NCBI GenBank assembly: GCA_902761605.1
Contig: CACWLC010000017.1
Coordinates: forward strand, 1 to 52,526
From: an uncultured Prevotellaceae bacterium
Lineage (GTDB): Bacteria; Bacteroidota; Bacteroidia; Bacteroidales; Bacteroidaceae
Direction of reading: 5' to 3'
Length of the DNA: 52,526 bases
Below the pieces are notes generated by a model that worked only from the letters and a program-made list of their open reading frames with translations, made no database searches and was not told the origin of the DNA. Shown here piece by piece: positions 1-6,377 of this stretch. Each line of letters begins with the position of its first letter. Position 1 is the stretch's first letter. The position numbers and the translations under genes were made by a program.

Positions 1-48
1 TTATTCACATTATTCTTATTTCTTTCCTTTTCAGACCTTTAGGTCCTT

Positions 49-342
49 TTACTTCAAACCGATCTTATCAACGTAAATCGTAGTAGCCTGCATAGCCTCG
101 CCGGTCTGCTGCGAGTTCCACTCACGAACCACCATAGAGCACTGCACCTTGTACTGGTGCTGAGGATCAAACTTCGGACAATTCACAGCTCTCTCGCCGG
201 TAATCTCACCGAGGAAAGAATCCGTTCCGTCCGACAACTTTAACATCACAGAGTTGATAACCTTCTGTTCACCCGTCTTCTTGTCGGTATACTGACGAGT
301 AATCAGATCCGACTGACTCAAAATTCTTACTGTTGCTTCCAT
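49..342 (-). CDS. Small hypothetical protein, possibly OB-fold-like
   Basis: This 97-residue soluble protein has no signal peptide or membrane segment. It is rich in short beta-like stretches (TVRILSQSDLITRQYTD, then KVQCSMVVREWNSQQTG), alternating with polar turns. That pattern and length recall small OB-fold single-strand DNA-binding proteins of mobile elements, but I see no diagnostic motif, so this is only an impression. It is the last gene of a leftward three-gene set (691-1116, 377-685, 49-342; gaps of 5 and 34 bases), probably read from the promoter near 1290. The ATG at 342 is the only plausible start. Function unknown. Confidence 0.6.
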   Translation of the reverse strand: MEATVRILSQSDLITRQYTDKKTGEQKVINSVMLKLSDGTDSFLGEITGERAVNCPKFDPQHQYKVQCSMVVREWNSQQTGEAMQATTIYVDKIGLK

Positions 343-376
343 AAATTAAATCATTTAAATCCGTTTTTCCTCTTCC

Positions 377-685
377 TTAATTATTCTTACTCCTGTATAA
401 CTCCAACCATGCGTCGTACTTTTCTACAACGTTGTCCCGCATATAGACTTCATCACGTTCGGCCAACTCCGTAACACATGCCAGAATGGTGGTACACACA
501 TTAATTATCACCTCCTGATCATAGGGACTTCGCCAGTTGCAGTGGTTGTCTATTAAACCAGAAACCATCTTTCCCAACAGTTCCGTGTCATCCTGCAGCT
601 GCTGATGCAGATCGTTCAAGTCAGTACACATCAGCACAAGCTGACCTAAATTCGATTTCTTTTGATTCTTCTTTTTCATTTTCAA
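377..685 (-). CDS. Hypothetical protein, 102 aa, helical
   Basis: I do not recognise this family. The protein starts with a very basic stretch (MKMKKKNQKKSN) followed by an acidic, predicted helical body (LGQLVLMCTDLNDLHQQLQDD) and a tryptophan-containing segment. It has no signal peptide and looks cytoplasmic. It begins five bases after the stop of the upstream 141-aa gene, so the two are almost certainly co-transcribed and perhaps translationally coupled. The operon context, with a phage-antirepressor-like protein, suggests a mobile-element or defence-island cargo gene. Confidence 0.55.
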   Translation of the reverse strand: MKMKKKNQKKSNLGQLVLMCTDLNDLHQQLQDDTELLGKMVSGLIDNHCNWRSPYDQEVIINVCTTILACVTELAERDEVYMRDNVVEKYDAWLELYRSKNN

Positions 686-690
686 ATACG

Positions 691-1116
691 TTAAATTCGT
701 TGTTCCTTTTCCTTTATCTTTAATTCCTTACCTATCATATTCATGATAAATCGTTGACCTTTGGGAGTCCAGACGAGATAGGTCTGACGTTTCTTTTTCC
801 CGTCCTTCGTTGAGTAGTAGATGAAAAGCCTGTCGTGCGTCAGCCCCCGACCCTCATATTGGGGAGTGAGCCTATACTGACCCTGCTTCCATCGTTGGAT
901 ACCCATGTCGCGGAGAAACGAGTTCAGGTCTCTGGCTTCCATATCCAGCTCCCTGGCAATCTCCGTCACCGTCAGGCATCCGTTGTCACCTTGGTTTTCG
1001 CGCTGTAGGGTATGCCCCACAATGCGCTCCGCCTCATTCATCACGTCGTCATCCGTCACCAGCAGGTGCCGCACAGCCCGACGCATCAAATCATTATTTT
1101 GTCTTTCTTCTTTCAT
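691..1116 (-). CDS. KilA-C / antirepressor C-terminal-domain-like protein
   Basis: The 141-residue protein has a helical N-terminus, then a winged-helix-like region at about residues 48-125. That region reads VTEIARELDMEARDLNSFL, a GIQRW step, YRLTPQYEGRGL, and a final TYLVWTPKGQRFI. This order (a 'T..EIA..L...A..LN..L...GIQ' helix-turn-helix followed by 'W T.KG..FI') matches what I know of the phage antirepressor KilA-C/ANT domain. The BRO or AntA half usually found before it is absent. It may be a DNA-binding regulator of an integrated element. It is the first gene of the leftward set 1116-49, with a -7 box at 1286-1293 and a leader of about 170 bases. Confidence 0.6.
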   Translation of the reverse strand: MKEERQNNDLMRRAVRHLLVTDDDVMNEAERIVGHTLQRENQGDNGCLTVTEIARELDMEARDLNSFLRDMGIQRWKQGQYRLTPQYEGRGLTHDRLFIYYSTKDGKKKRQTYLVWTPKGQRFIMNMIGKELKIKEKEQRI

Positions 1117-1285
1117 ATCCTTTAAAAATTAGATAATGTACCCGTACATGCGTATGTGCGAGATTCAAAAATTATGAGTAGAAAAAAAGGATTCTCAATT
1201 TCGTTGTGTCAATATGTCAAACAACACCGCAATCACCCACCATTGGGATTCGGATTCCTCACCCCTCTAGGATTGGATTGCGATG

Positions 1286-1293
1286 CAAAGGTA
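1286..1293 (-). promoter_or_regulatory. -7 promoter box for the leftward 1116-49 genes
   Basis: Read on the minus strand this is TACCTTTG followed by C, the Bacteroidetes TAnnTTTG box. It lies about 170 bases upstream of the ATG at 1116. The leader between them carries no gene I can support. Confidence 0.55.
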
Positions 1294-1335
1294 AGAAATA
1301 TATCTTATTGGCAATCAGCTTATTATACACAAAAG

Positions 1336-1365
1336 CCCGACCATTCCAAGTCGGAAATAGTCGGG
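1336..1365 (-). terminator. Probable terminator after the 171-aa gene
   Basis: CCCGAC at 1336-1341 pairs with GTCGGG at 1360-1365, with a further GTCCAAGTCGG-like dyad inside. Read leftward, the hairpin is followed by CTTTTGTG. It sits about 40 bases past the stop of the gene ending at 1404 and before the next promoter at 1290. Confidence 0.4.
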
Positions 1366-1403
1366 TTAAAACAGAGGCAAAAGCCTATCTGTAAAGGTGT
1401 TTT

Positions 1404-1919
1404 CTAAAAAGTCGGATTAGGTCGGAAGAAATTCTGTAGCATGTCGCTATCCCACGACTGCTCTGCCTTAAATTTAGCCAATTTCATCGGTTTGCCGTCT
1501 TTCACGAAACATTGCTCTGCCAGTTCTGTCATGCCTTGCACGGTCAGTTCCTTTGTCTCAAGCAGGTTGCCGTGAATGCCGCGAAGCAATTCCTGAGCCA
1601 ACTGCACGTTCTTCAACCATTGGATGGGTTTCCACTGGGCTGGCTGCTGCTTCGAGTAGCCCATCGTAAAAAGCCAGCAGTCCATTTCTGTGTCGCGGGC
1701 CATAAAGTGCTCACGTATCAGCAACTCATAGAGCCGTTGCCCCTCTTCTTCCGTTTTGTTAAGCGGAAAGTGTGGTGCTACTGTTCCTGCATACTCCTCA
1801 TATCGTGGGTTCTCGCCCTCCTGGATGACTTCTCGTCCATCGTCCTCCACATTCTGTGCCCTGCGTTCTACGTACAGGGCATTATTGCCCTTTTGAATGA
1901 TTCTTCTTGCCATAATCAA
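1404..1919 (-). CDS. Hypothetical protein, 171 aa
   Basis: I cannot assign a family. The N-terminus is basic (MARRIIQKGNN), followed by an acidic segment containing EVIQEGENPRYEEY, and then a mostly helical body with many aromatic residues. No signal peptide, membrane helix or catalytic motif is visible. It starts nine bases after the stop of the 406-aa gene upstream, so the two form an operon. The acidic N-terminal motif resembles the extreme C-terminus of that upstream protein (QIFQIGDSPQYDEN), see findings. M1 and M3 are both possible starts. Confidence 0.5.
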   Translation of the reverse strand: MIMARRIIQKGNNALYVERRAQNVEDDGREVIQEGENPRYEEYAGTVAPHFPLNKTEEEGQRLYELLIREHFMARDTEMDCWLFTMGYSKQQPAQWKPIQWLKNVQLAQELLRGIHGNLLETKELTVQGMTELAEQCFVKDGKPMKLAKFKAEQSWDSDMLQNFFRPNPTF

Positions 1920-1928
1920 TCATTCCGT

Positions 1929-3149
1929 TTATTCCTTATTCTCATCATACTGAGGACTGTCGCCTATCTGAAAAATCTGTCGTGCGTCCACAGTAGGAGT
2001 CTCCTTCTCTTTCTCACGCTTACGAACCTTGGCACGAAGACTCTTGTAGTGTTTATGCCACACGTCGTTGCCACCAAGCATGTCATTCAGGGCAGAAAAC
2101 ACACCGCCAACTGTCTTGGGTGGAAGTTCCAGTAGCTCCTCTTCAATCTCTGCATATGGGATGGAATCCTCCACGAAAGCCTTCTGAAGTTCACTGGCCA
2201 TCTGACGGGTTATCTCCTCTTGCTTTTGAGCCAAGGTATTCAGTTTCTTTTTTAGCTCACTCTTCTCTTTCCTCAGTTCCTTTACCTCAGTTTCCAATTG
2301 TCGGTAAGGAGTCTTAGGATGTTTTATCAGCATTTCCCTCACTTCCTCAGGAAAAAGCATCTGACACAATTCGTCGAGCTCAGGGTTCGGCTCAGTACGG
2401 TACATGATATCCTCAAGCGATGTAAGAGCCTTAACCATGCCTTTCTGCTGTTTCTTGGAACATAAGGTATCGGCATTGTCAGATAAGAACCAATACACAA
2501 GATGCAGGTAGGGATGATATTTGGCATTCTTCAGATTGTTGGCCAGGCTTACAAAGTTGGCGAATCCCAATCCGATAATGCTTCCCGTCATCACGCAGTA
2601 CACATGACGTAAGAAGTCCCAGTGAGTTTTCAACAGCTGGAACAATTCCTTGTGTCTACCAAAACGGGGTGGCGACATCACTATCGTAATAAATGAATGA
2701 AGCAGAGCATAAATTTCACCGCTGCCGATATTACCATCCACTCGTTGATAGCGTAGTTCTTCAGTTACTTCTTCATAAGCGTTATCACCACAATATGGTT
2801 CATAGTTATTGCAATGAATCATGCAGTCCATAAGCATTATCATCTCCTCACCGTTTCCCCTTACACTCCAGGCACGTGCCATCTTCATTAAGTCCTGTCG
2901 CGAAGCCCATCCTCCAAACAACGGATCTATATGGGCAATATCGCTGATAACACTTCGAGCCATCCAATCAAGGCGTGGCGAATCTTCTAACCACATCGAG
3001 TAAAACGGCTCCATTTGTCTGTGCAAATCATCCTCTTTACCCCCTGACACCATGCCCCTGGCTGACTGTGTAATGGGAAAACGCATCAGCAGGCCAGTGC
3101 CTTCAATATACCGCTGAAGCGGTTCTGTTATCGTTTCTTCTATCTTCAT
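1929..3149 (-). CDS. Hypothetical protein, 406 aa, with coiled coil
   Basis: I do not recognise this protein. Residues 1-280 look like a compact helical domain with several Trp/Cys/His-rich stretches (MLMDCMIHCNNYEPYCGDN). Residues about 280-315 form a clear coiled coil (EVKELRKEKSELKKKLNTL). Residues 320-370 are another small domain, and the tail is highly charged and ends in DSPQYDENKE. No signal peptide is present, so it is probably cytoplasmic. It is the first gene of a leftward pair with the 171-aa gene, served by the -7 box at 3198-3205. An accessory or mobile-element role is inferred only from context. Confidence 0.5.
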   Translation of the reverse strand: MKIEETITEPLQRYIEGTGLLMRFPITQSARGMVSGGKEDDLHRQMEPFYSMWLEDSPRLDWMARSVISDIAHIDPLFGGWASRQDLMKMARAWSVRGNGEEMIMLMDCMIHCNNYEPYCGDNAYEEVTEELRYQRVDGNIGSGEIYALLHSFITIVMSPPRFGRHKELFQLLKTHWDFLRHVYCVMTGSIIGLGFANFVSLANNLKNAKYHPYLHLVYWFLSDNADTLCSKKQQKGMVKALTSLEDIMYRTEPNPELDELCQMLFPEEVREMLIKHPKTPYRQLETEVKELRKEKSELKKKLNTLAQKQEEITRQMASELQKAFVEDSIPYAEIEEELLELPPKTVGGVFSALNDMLGGNDVWHKHYKSLRAKVRKREKEKETPTVDARQIFQIGDSPQYDENKE

Positions 3150-3197
3150 TGTATCTCCATTTACCTTATAAAACTATCTATTCCAAAATTGGGGATG

Positions 3198-3205
3198 CAA
3201 ATATA
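3198..3205 (-). promoter_or_regulatory. -7 promoter box for the 406-aa gene
   Basis: On the minus strand this reads TATATTTG, preceded by TTTCG and further upstream by a GAGCGGGAAA block. The ATG of the 406-aa gene is 49 bases downstream. The same upstream block recurs near 4610-4633. Confidence 0.55.
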
Positions 3206-3210
3206 CGAAA

Positions 3211-3240
3211 TTTCCCGCTCATCTGAGAATGAACGGGAAA
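3211..3240. repeat. Hairpin upstream of the 3205 promoter
   Basis: TTTCCCGCTCAT (3211-3222) pairs with ATGAACGGGAAA (3229-3240), with one mismatch and a six-base loop. It could end transcription from the right, or be part of the promoter element described in findings. Confidence 0.45.
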
Positions 3241-3271
3241 GTATTTGTAGTTAAAGAATGTCAAGCAATTA

Positions 3272-3557
3272 TTATGGCCAAATCACATCGTCAATATCTT
3301 TCATAAACTGCATTGTTTCTTCTTTTGCATGTAGTCGTGGGGAATGTAGTCGTGGGGACAGGTATCTGGGCTATACCCAAGCAGTATCTGTCCCCATGAC
3401 TAGCCCAGATTATCTAATCAAACGATAACAGAACCCGTCGGCATCCCGTAGATCTGCTGGCGGGTCACCTTTTATATAGACAGTATGAGTAAGCCAAAGC
3501 CAAGAAGACACAATGGAATTTTGATAATTAGCCTATATTAGTAAATTAGCAAGCAAA
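3272..3557. other. Gene-poor stretch with REP-like element and coding debris
   Basis: No intact gene is seen between 3150 and 3557. On the minus strand, a frame ending at 3272 reads KEETMQFMKDIDDVIWP-stop, like the end of a real protein. Another frame ending near 3418 reads YIKGDPPADLRDADGFCYR and then LIR-stop. Both lack starts and look like debris of former genes. Between them lies the structured repeat 3329-3410. Confidence 0.35.
3329..3410. repeat. REP-like palindromic element, copy 1
   Basis: ATGTAGTCGTGGGGA is tandemly duplicated at 3329-3343 and 3344-3358. AGTCGTGGGGACAGGTA (3348-3364) pairs with 3385-3401 with only two G-U steps. A second perfect 10-bp pair, ATCTGGGCTA (3364-3373) with TAGCCCAGAT (3401-3410), interlocks with the first, giving a pseudoknot topology. 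A related element lies at about 52003-52065 in the opposite orientation. Confidence 0.6.
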
Positions 3558-4175
3558 TCAATATTCATCAACATACTCTTCCTCGTTTGCATACAGAGTA
3601 CGGAACATACGAAGTGTGTCTTTATATGGTTTGCGAACCTCGTTGGCTGTAAATCCGCACCGTTGATAAAAGCCTACTGCACTGTATTCACTGGTAGCTA
3701 ACGCCTCAACAGTCAGGAACTGACATCCAGCAAATGTCTGAGAGCGGGCTTGTTCAGCAATGGTATCTACTAAAAGATGCCCCACACCTTGCCCCCGCCA
3801 TTTTCCCTGGACAGCAAGATAAGCAATATCAAGTGCGGGATATCGTGGCTTTGAATAGAACGTATCCTTGTAGTTCCAATCTACGTCTGGTGTTCCTGTA
3901 GATGATATTCCCGCCTCAAGTTCTTCCTTGTCATCTGAATCAAGGTCGAGAGAGTCAAAGCTTAAGGCAAATACAGCCACAACCTCATCTTGATATGTTA
4001 CCACATAAGCAGCACAATAATGATTCTCAACGCTCATGCGAAAATCATTACGAATAAAAATGTCCATTGACTCGACGCCTGAGCAAAACGTTTCGAGGCA
4101 ATGGAAATCATGGAGTGGCTTAACTCGCAATTCTTGAAGAAATGAGTTTACTTGTCCTCCCATATAATCTTCCAT
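3558..4175 (-). CDS. GNAT-family N-acetyltransferase (TacT/AtaT-like toxin candidate)
   Basis: The 205-residue protein has a GNAT fold. The N-terminal HDFHCLETFCSGVESMDIFI resembles the 'F.CG...LD.FL' opening of the TacT/AtaT toxin subgroup. IAYLAVQGKWRGQGVGHLL carries the acetyl-CoA binding Q/R-x-x-G-x-G/A loop, and AVGFYQRCGF is the usual C-terminal motif with the conserved Tyr. Members of this subgroup acetylate charged tRNA and block translation, whereas other GNATs modify small molecules. The gene overlaps the upstream 61-aa gene by 28 bases, in the antitoxin-first order typical of such modules. The acidic insert DSDDKEELEAG and tail EEEYVDEY are unusual. Toxin function is inferred. Confidence 0.75.
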   Translation of the reverse strand: MEDYMGGQVNSFLQELRVKPLHDFHCLETFCSGVESMDIFIRNDFRMSVENHYCAAYVVTYQDEVVAVFALSFDSLDLDSDDKEELEAGISSTGTPDVDWNYKDTFYSKPRYPALDIAYLAVQGKWRGQGVGHLLVDTIAEQARSQTFAGCQFLTVEALATSEYSAVGFYQRCGFTANEVRKPYKDTLRMFRTLYANEEEYVDEY

Positions 4176-4333
4176 CTTTTGCGAGCTTCACGCCCTCTGC
4201 GAATGGCATCCTTTTCTTCTGGAGTCAGGTTGCCAGTTGTTGCACGCCATAATGCAGCCCGAATTTTCCTAGAAAACTCAGGTGTAATAGGCTCTCTTGG
4301 TGAATTAACTCCTAACATAACTACGTCCTCCAA
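4148..4333 (-). CDS. Small partner of the GNAT protein, putative antitoxin
   Basis: The 61-residue protein is proline-containing at the start (NSPREPITPEFSRKIRAALWR) and strongly basic and helical at the end (DAIRRGREARKRWK). It has no recognisable ribbon-helix-helix (DUF1778) fold, which is the usual partner of TacT-type toxins. Its stop lies 28 bases inside the GNAT gene, implying coupled translation. A -7 box is present upstream at 4359-4366 (TATATTTG on the minus strand). By position it would be the antitoxin. Family not recognised. Confidence 0.6.
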   Translation of the reverse strand: MEDVVMLGVNSPREPITPEFSRKIRAALWRATTGNLTPEEKDAIRRGREARKRWKIIWEDK

Positions 4334-4358
4334 ATTACATAATGTCTCTTATCGGTTG

Positions 4359-4366
4359 CAAATATA
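4359..4366 (-). promoter_or_regulatory. -7 promoter box for the GNAT pair
   Basis: The minus strand reads TATATTTG followed by C, 26 bases upstream of the ATG at 4333. Spacing and sequence fit the Bacteroidetes primary promoter. Confidence 0.55.
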
Positions 4367-4486
4367 GCCTTTTTTTTCCATAAAACAATGATTTTTACCA
4401 AAAATCGCATAAATATTTGCTCATTTCAATTATAATGTGTACTTTTGTCCTCGGCAACGAGTCATAAAACGGCTGGTGGCTCGGTG

Positions 4487-4633
4487 TCAGGAGTTCATTG
4501 ATAGCATTTTATAGCAGAACGTGGAATTGAGTACGGTCTCCAAATCGTAACCCCATTTTTCTTCAATTCCCCAGACTGCCTTTATATAAAGAAATCCTGC
4601 GAATTCTTGCAAAGTTACGAAAAATCCCGCTCA
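4487..4633 (-). pseudogene. Coding-like C-terminal fragment
   Basis: The minus strand stays open from the stop at 4631-4633 to a stop at 4487-4489 and reads like real protein: QEFAGFLYIKAVWGIEEKWG, then YDLETVLNSTFCYKMLSMNS-stop. There is no ATG; a TTG at 4610-4612 is the only early start, and it overlaps a TAACTTTG box on the same strand. It is probably a remnant. Family not recognised. The rest of 4334-4727 holds nothing I can name. Confidence 0.3.
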
Positions 4634-4727
4634 TTCTATGAATACCAGGGGTTGCCGCGCTGGAACTGCAGCACACGGGGAGGTCTTCGAGTTTTTATAG
4701 CCCTAATGGTATGATAACGTTCGACGA

Positions 4728-4917
4728 ACTTTTTCAGTTTTTCACTTTTTCACTTTTGACATTTAGGTTTGGAGTACTTAAGGGTGGAGTAAATTAAACA
4801 AGTAATATACAATATTAAATTTATATATATTATAATATATATAAATTATATAATACAGTATCTGGCTAATTAAAAAACACAGATGTCAAAAGTGAAAAAG
4901 TGAAAAACTGAAAAAGT
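4728..4917. repeat. 35-bp perfect inverted repeat around an AT-rich palindrome
   Basis: The arms 4728-4762 and 4883-4917 are perfect reverse complements over 35 bp. Each is built from octamer-like units (CAGTTTTT, CACTTTTT, then CACTTTTGACAT). The 120-bp centre contains a perfect 30-bp AT-only palindrome at 4818-4847. It lies directly upstream of the HU-like gene's promoter. It could form a cruciform, a replication or terminus structure, or a mobile-element end. Confidence 0.7.
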
Positions 4918-4980
4918 GAAAAAAACTACTTTTTTTGAAAAATAATTGCCGAAAAATTTGGTAGTTTCAAGAAAAATTCG

Positions 4981-4988
4981 TACCTTTG
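4981..4988 (+). promoter_or_regulatory. -7 promoter box for the HU-like gene
   Basis: TACCTTTG followed by CAAC, preceded by AT-rich DNA. The transcript would have a leader of about 165 bases before the ATG at 5160. That leader carries repeated 'ACGAG-AAAGTTTTTC' phrases but no ORF I would support. Confidence 0.55.
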
Positions 4989-5159
4989 CAACAAAGTTGC
5001 AAACATGACATAAAGCAGCTATATTTACGGCATAGCCAACGAGTAAATTTTTCTTAGTCGACGAGAAAGTTTTTCATAGGCATACCGCAAAACGAGGCAG
5101 AAAGGAACAGGTTTTAAGGACGCGGAAAAACATTTACACCCTTAAAATTTAAACAATTT

Positions 5160-6035
5160 ATGGCAATGAAAGTAAAGGCAGTTGAGCGACTGCTGAAGTT
5201 TACAAAAGACGAGAATGATCCTGGTGTTTACCGTTATGTGATGAAGCCGGAGATGTACTCCAGCCTGAATCAGGCAAAGGTGATCCGTGAGGCAGCCCTG
5301 CGCAGCGGAGTGAGCCAGGGAGTGATGAAGGCATGCTGGGATGCTGCCGGTGAGGTAATCAAGGCATGGGCTACCGAAGGTCACGCTGTGGCTCTGCCCG
5401 GACTGGGAACGATGCGCTTCGGACTGCGTTCGAAGGCAGTGGAGAAGGTCGAGGACGTGAAGACCGGACTCATCAAGAGCCGCCGCATCATCTTCACTCC
5501 ATCGGTAGATCTGAAGGACGAGCTGGCTGCTACCAGCATCATCATCACCTGCTACGACCGTACGGGTAAGGAGGTGAAGCGTGTGACCTCAACCAGTGGC
5601 GATGTAGAGGATAACGAGGACGAGCAGGACAACGAGAACGGATCTTCGGATTCAGGGAACAACGGAACTCAGAATTCCGGTAGCCAGGGCTCTGGTTCTG
5701 GTTCGGAGCAGAGCGGTTCAGGTTCTCAGAACTCAGGCTCAGAGCAGCAGCAGAACACCCTAGCGAAGCCGACAATCTCTGGCGCAAATCCATTCACGGA
5801 GAGCACTGAGGTGACGATGAGCGGTCCTGAGGATGCTGAGATCTACTACACCACTGACGGCTCTACCCCATCAGCCCAGAGCACTCTGTATGAGGGAGGC
5901 TTCACTCTGAGCGACACGACTACCGTGAAGGCTATCGCCATCAAGAATGGTGAATCCAGCGAGGTGAGCACCAGGATCGCATCGATTGCATCGGCAATTC
6001 TCACGGCCCTCGGAGCAACAAGCTGCATGGGTTAA
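5160..6035 (+). CDS. HU-family DNA-binding protein with C-terminal CHB_HEX_C-like domain
   Basis: Residues about 1-130 form an HU/IHF-type DNA-binding domain of the Bacteroidetes kind: KAVERLLKFTKDENDPGVYR, then GVSQGVMKACWDAAGEVIKAW, GLGTMRFGLRSKAVE and RRIIFTPSVDLKDEL. Residues about 143-200 are a low-complexity Ser/Gly/Gln/Asn linker. Residues about 203-270 match the small beta-sandwich seen at the C-terminus of chitobiases (TISGANPFTESTEVTMS, then IYYTTDGSTPSAQSTLY). There is no signal peptide, so a domain usually found on secreted proteins is here joined to a nucleoid-type protein. A role in DNA architecture or in phage/element biology is inferred. The last 15 residues contain one Cys and end in MG. 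Confidence 0.8.
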   Translation: MAMKVKAVERLLKFTKDENDPGVYRYVMKPEMYSSLNQAKVIREAALRSGVSQGVMKACWDAAGEVIKAWATEGHAVALPGLGTMRFGLRSKAVEKVEDVKTGLIKSRRIIFTPSVDLKDELAATSIIITCYDRTGKEVKRVTSTSGDVEDNEDEQDNENGSSDSGNNGTQNSGSQGSGSGSEQSGSGSQNSGSEQQQNTLAKPTISGANPFTESTEVTMSGPEDAEIYYTTDGSTPSAQSTLYEGGFTLSDTTTVKAIAIKNGESSEVSTRIASIASAILTALGATSCMG

Positions 6036-6045
6036 TGACAAAAGA

Positions 6046-6075
6046 AAAGACTTCCCGCTGATTGGGAAGTCTTTC
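6046..6075 (+). terminator. Terminator after the HU-like gene
   Basis: AAAGACTTCCC (6046-6056) pairs perfectly with GGGAAGTCTTT (6064-6074) around a seven-base loop, 10 bases after the stop codon. The stem's own 3' end supplies the T tract. Confidence 0.75.
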
Positions 6076-6286
6076 TCCATATCCTGTGGGAAGGTGTATG
6101 ACAAGAATGTCTTCTCGTCTGTAAGTTTGAAGGTGGTGTTCCATTCTGCTATGTCGAGCTCCCACTTATAGCGACGTTTGCCCGAATAGGCGACAACTAG
6201 TTTTAGCCCCCCTCAAAATTTGTCGCCTCATGGTATCGATTACCTCAAAAAAGACAAATCTCACCCTGATCAGCATGGGGTTTCGC
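6076..6286. other. Gene-poor stretch with antisense coding-like frame and inverted repeat
   Basis: On the minus strand, 6212 down to about 6080 is open and reads LVVAYSGKRRYKWELDIAEW, then NTTFKLTDEKTFLSYTFPQD, which looks protein-like but has no good start and runs into the HU terminator. AGGCGACAA (6188-6196) and TTGTCGCCT (6220-6228) form a 9-bp inverted repeat with the same GCGACA/TGTCGC core seen near 50.9 and 52.0 kb. No gene is called. Confidence 0.3.
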
Positions 6287-6295
6287 AAACGTTTT
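6284..6295. promoter_or_regulatory. LacI-type operator upstream of the PL1 operon
   Basis: CGCAAACGTTTT contains the AAACGTTT core (6287-6294). Its centre is 55 bp upstream of the centre of the -7 box at 6342-6349. It is the first of four such sites in the pectin locus. Confidence 0.7.
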
Positions 6296-6341
6296 AGTGA
6301 AGTTTAGCCCCAAAGCCCTTTCGATTTCTAAATAATATGTG

Positions 6342-6349
6342 TAACTTTG
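6342..6349 (+). promoter_or_regulatory. -7 promoter box for the PL1 operon
   Basis: TAACTTTG followed by CAGC, 29 bases before the ATG at 6378. It fits the Bacteroidetes promoter consensus and is paired with the operator at 6284-6295. Confidence 0.7.
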
Positions 6350-6377
6350 CAGCAAAATTGCTAATATATAGACAAAT

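Noticed and set aside
1156-1407. Rightward 83-codon frame in the leader of the 691-1116 gene
   Set aside because: No family resemblance, composition unlike protein, and it runs against the promoter and terminator called there.
5000-5159. Riboswitch in the HU-gene leader
   Set aside because: The leader has repeated GAG-AAAGTTTTTC phrases but no stable stem or known aptamer motif that I can identify.
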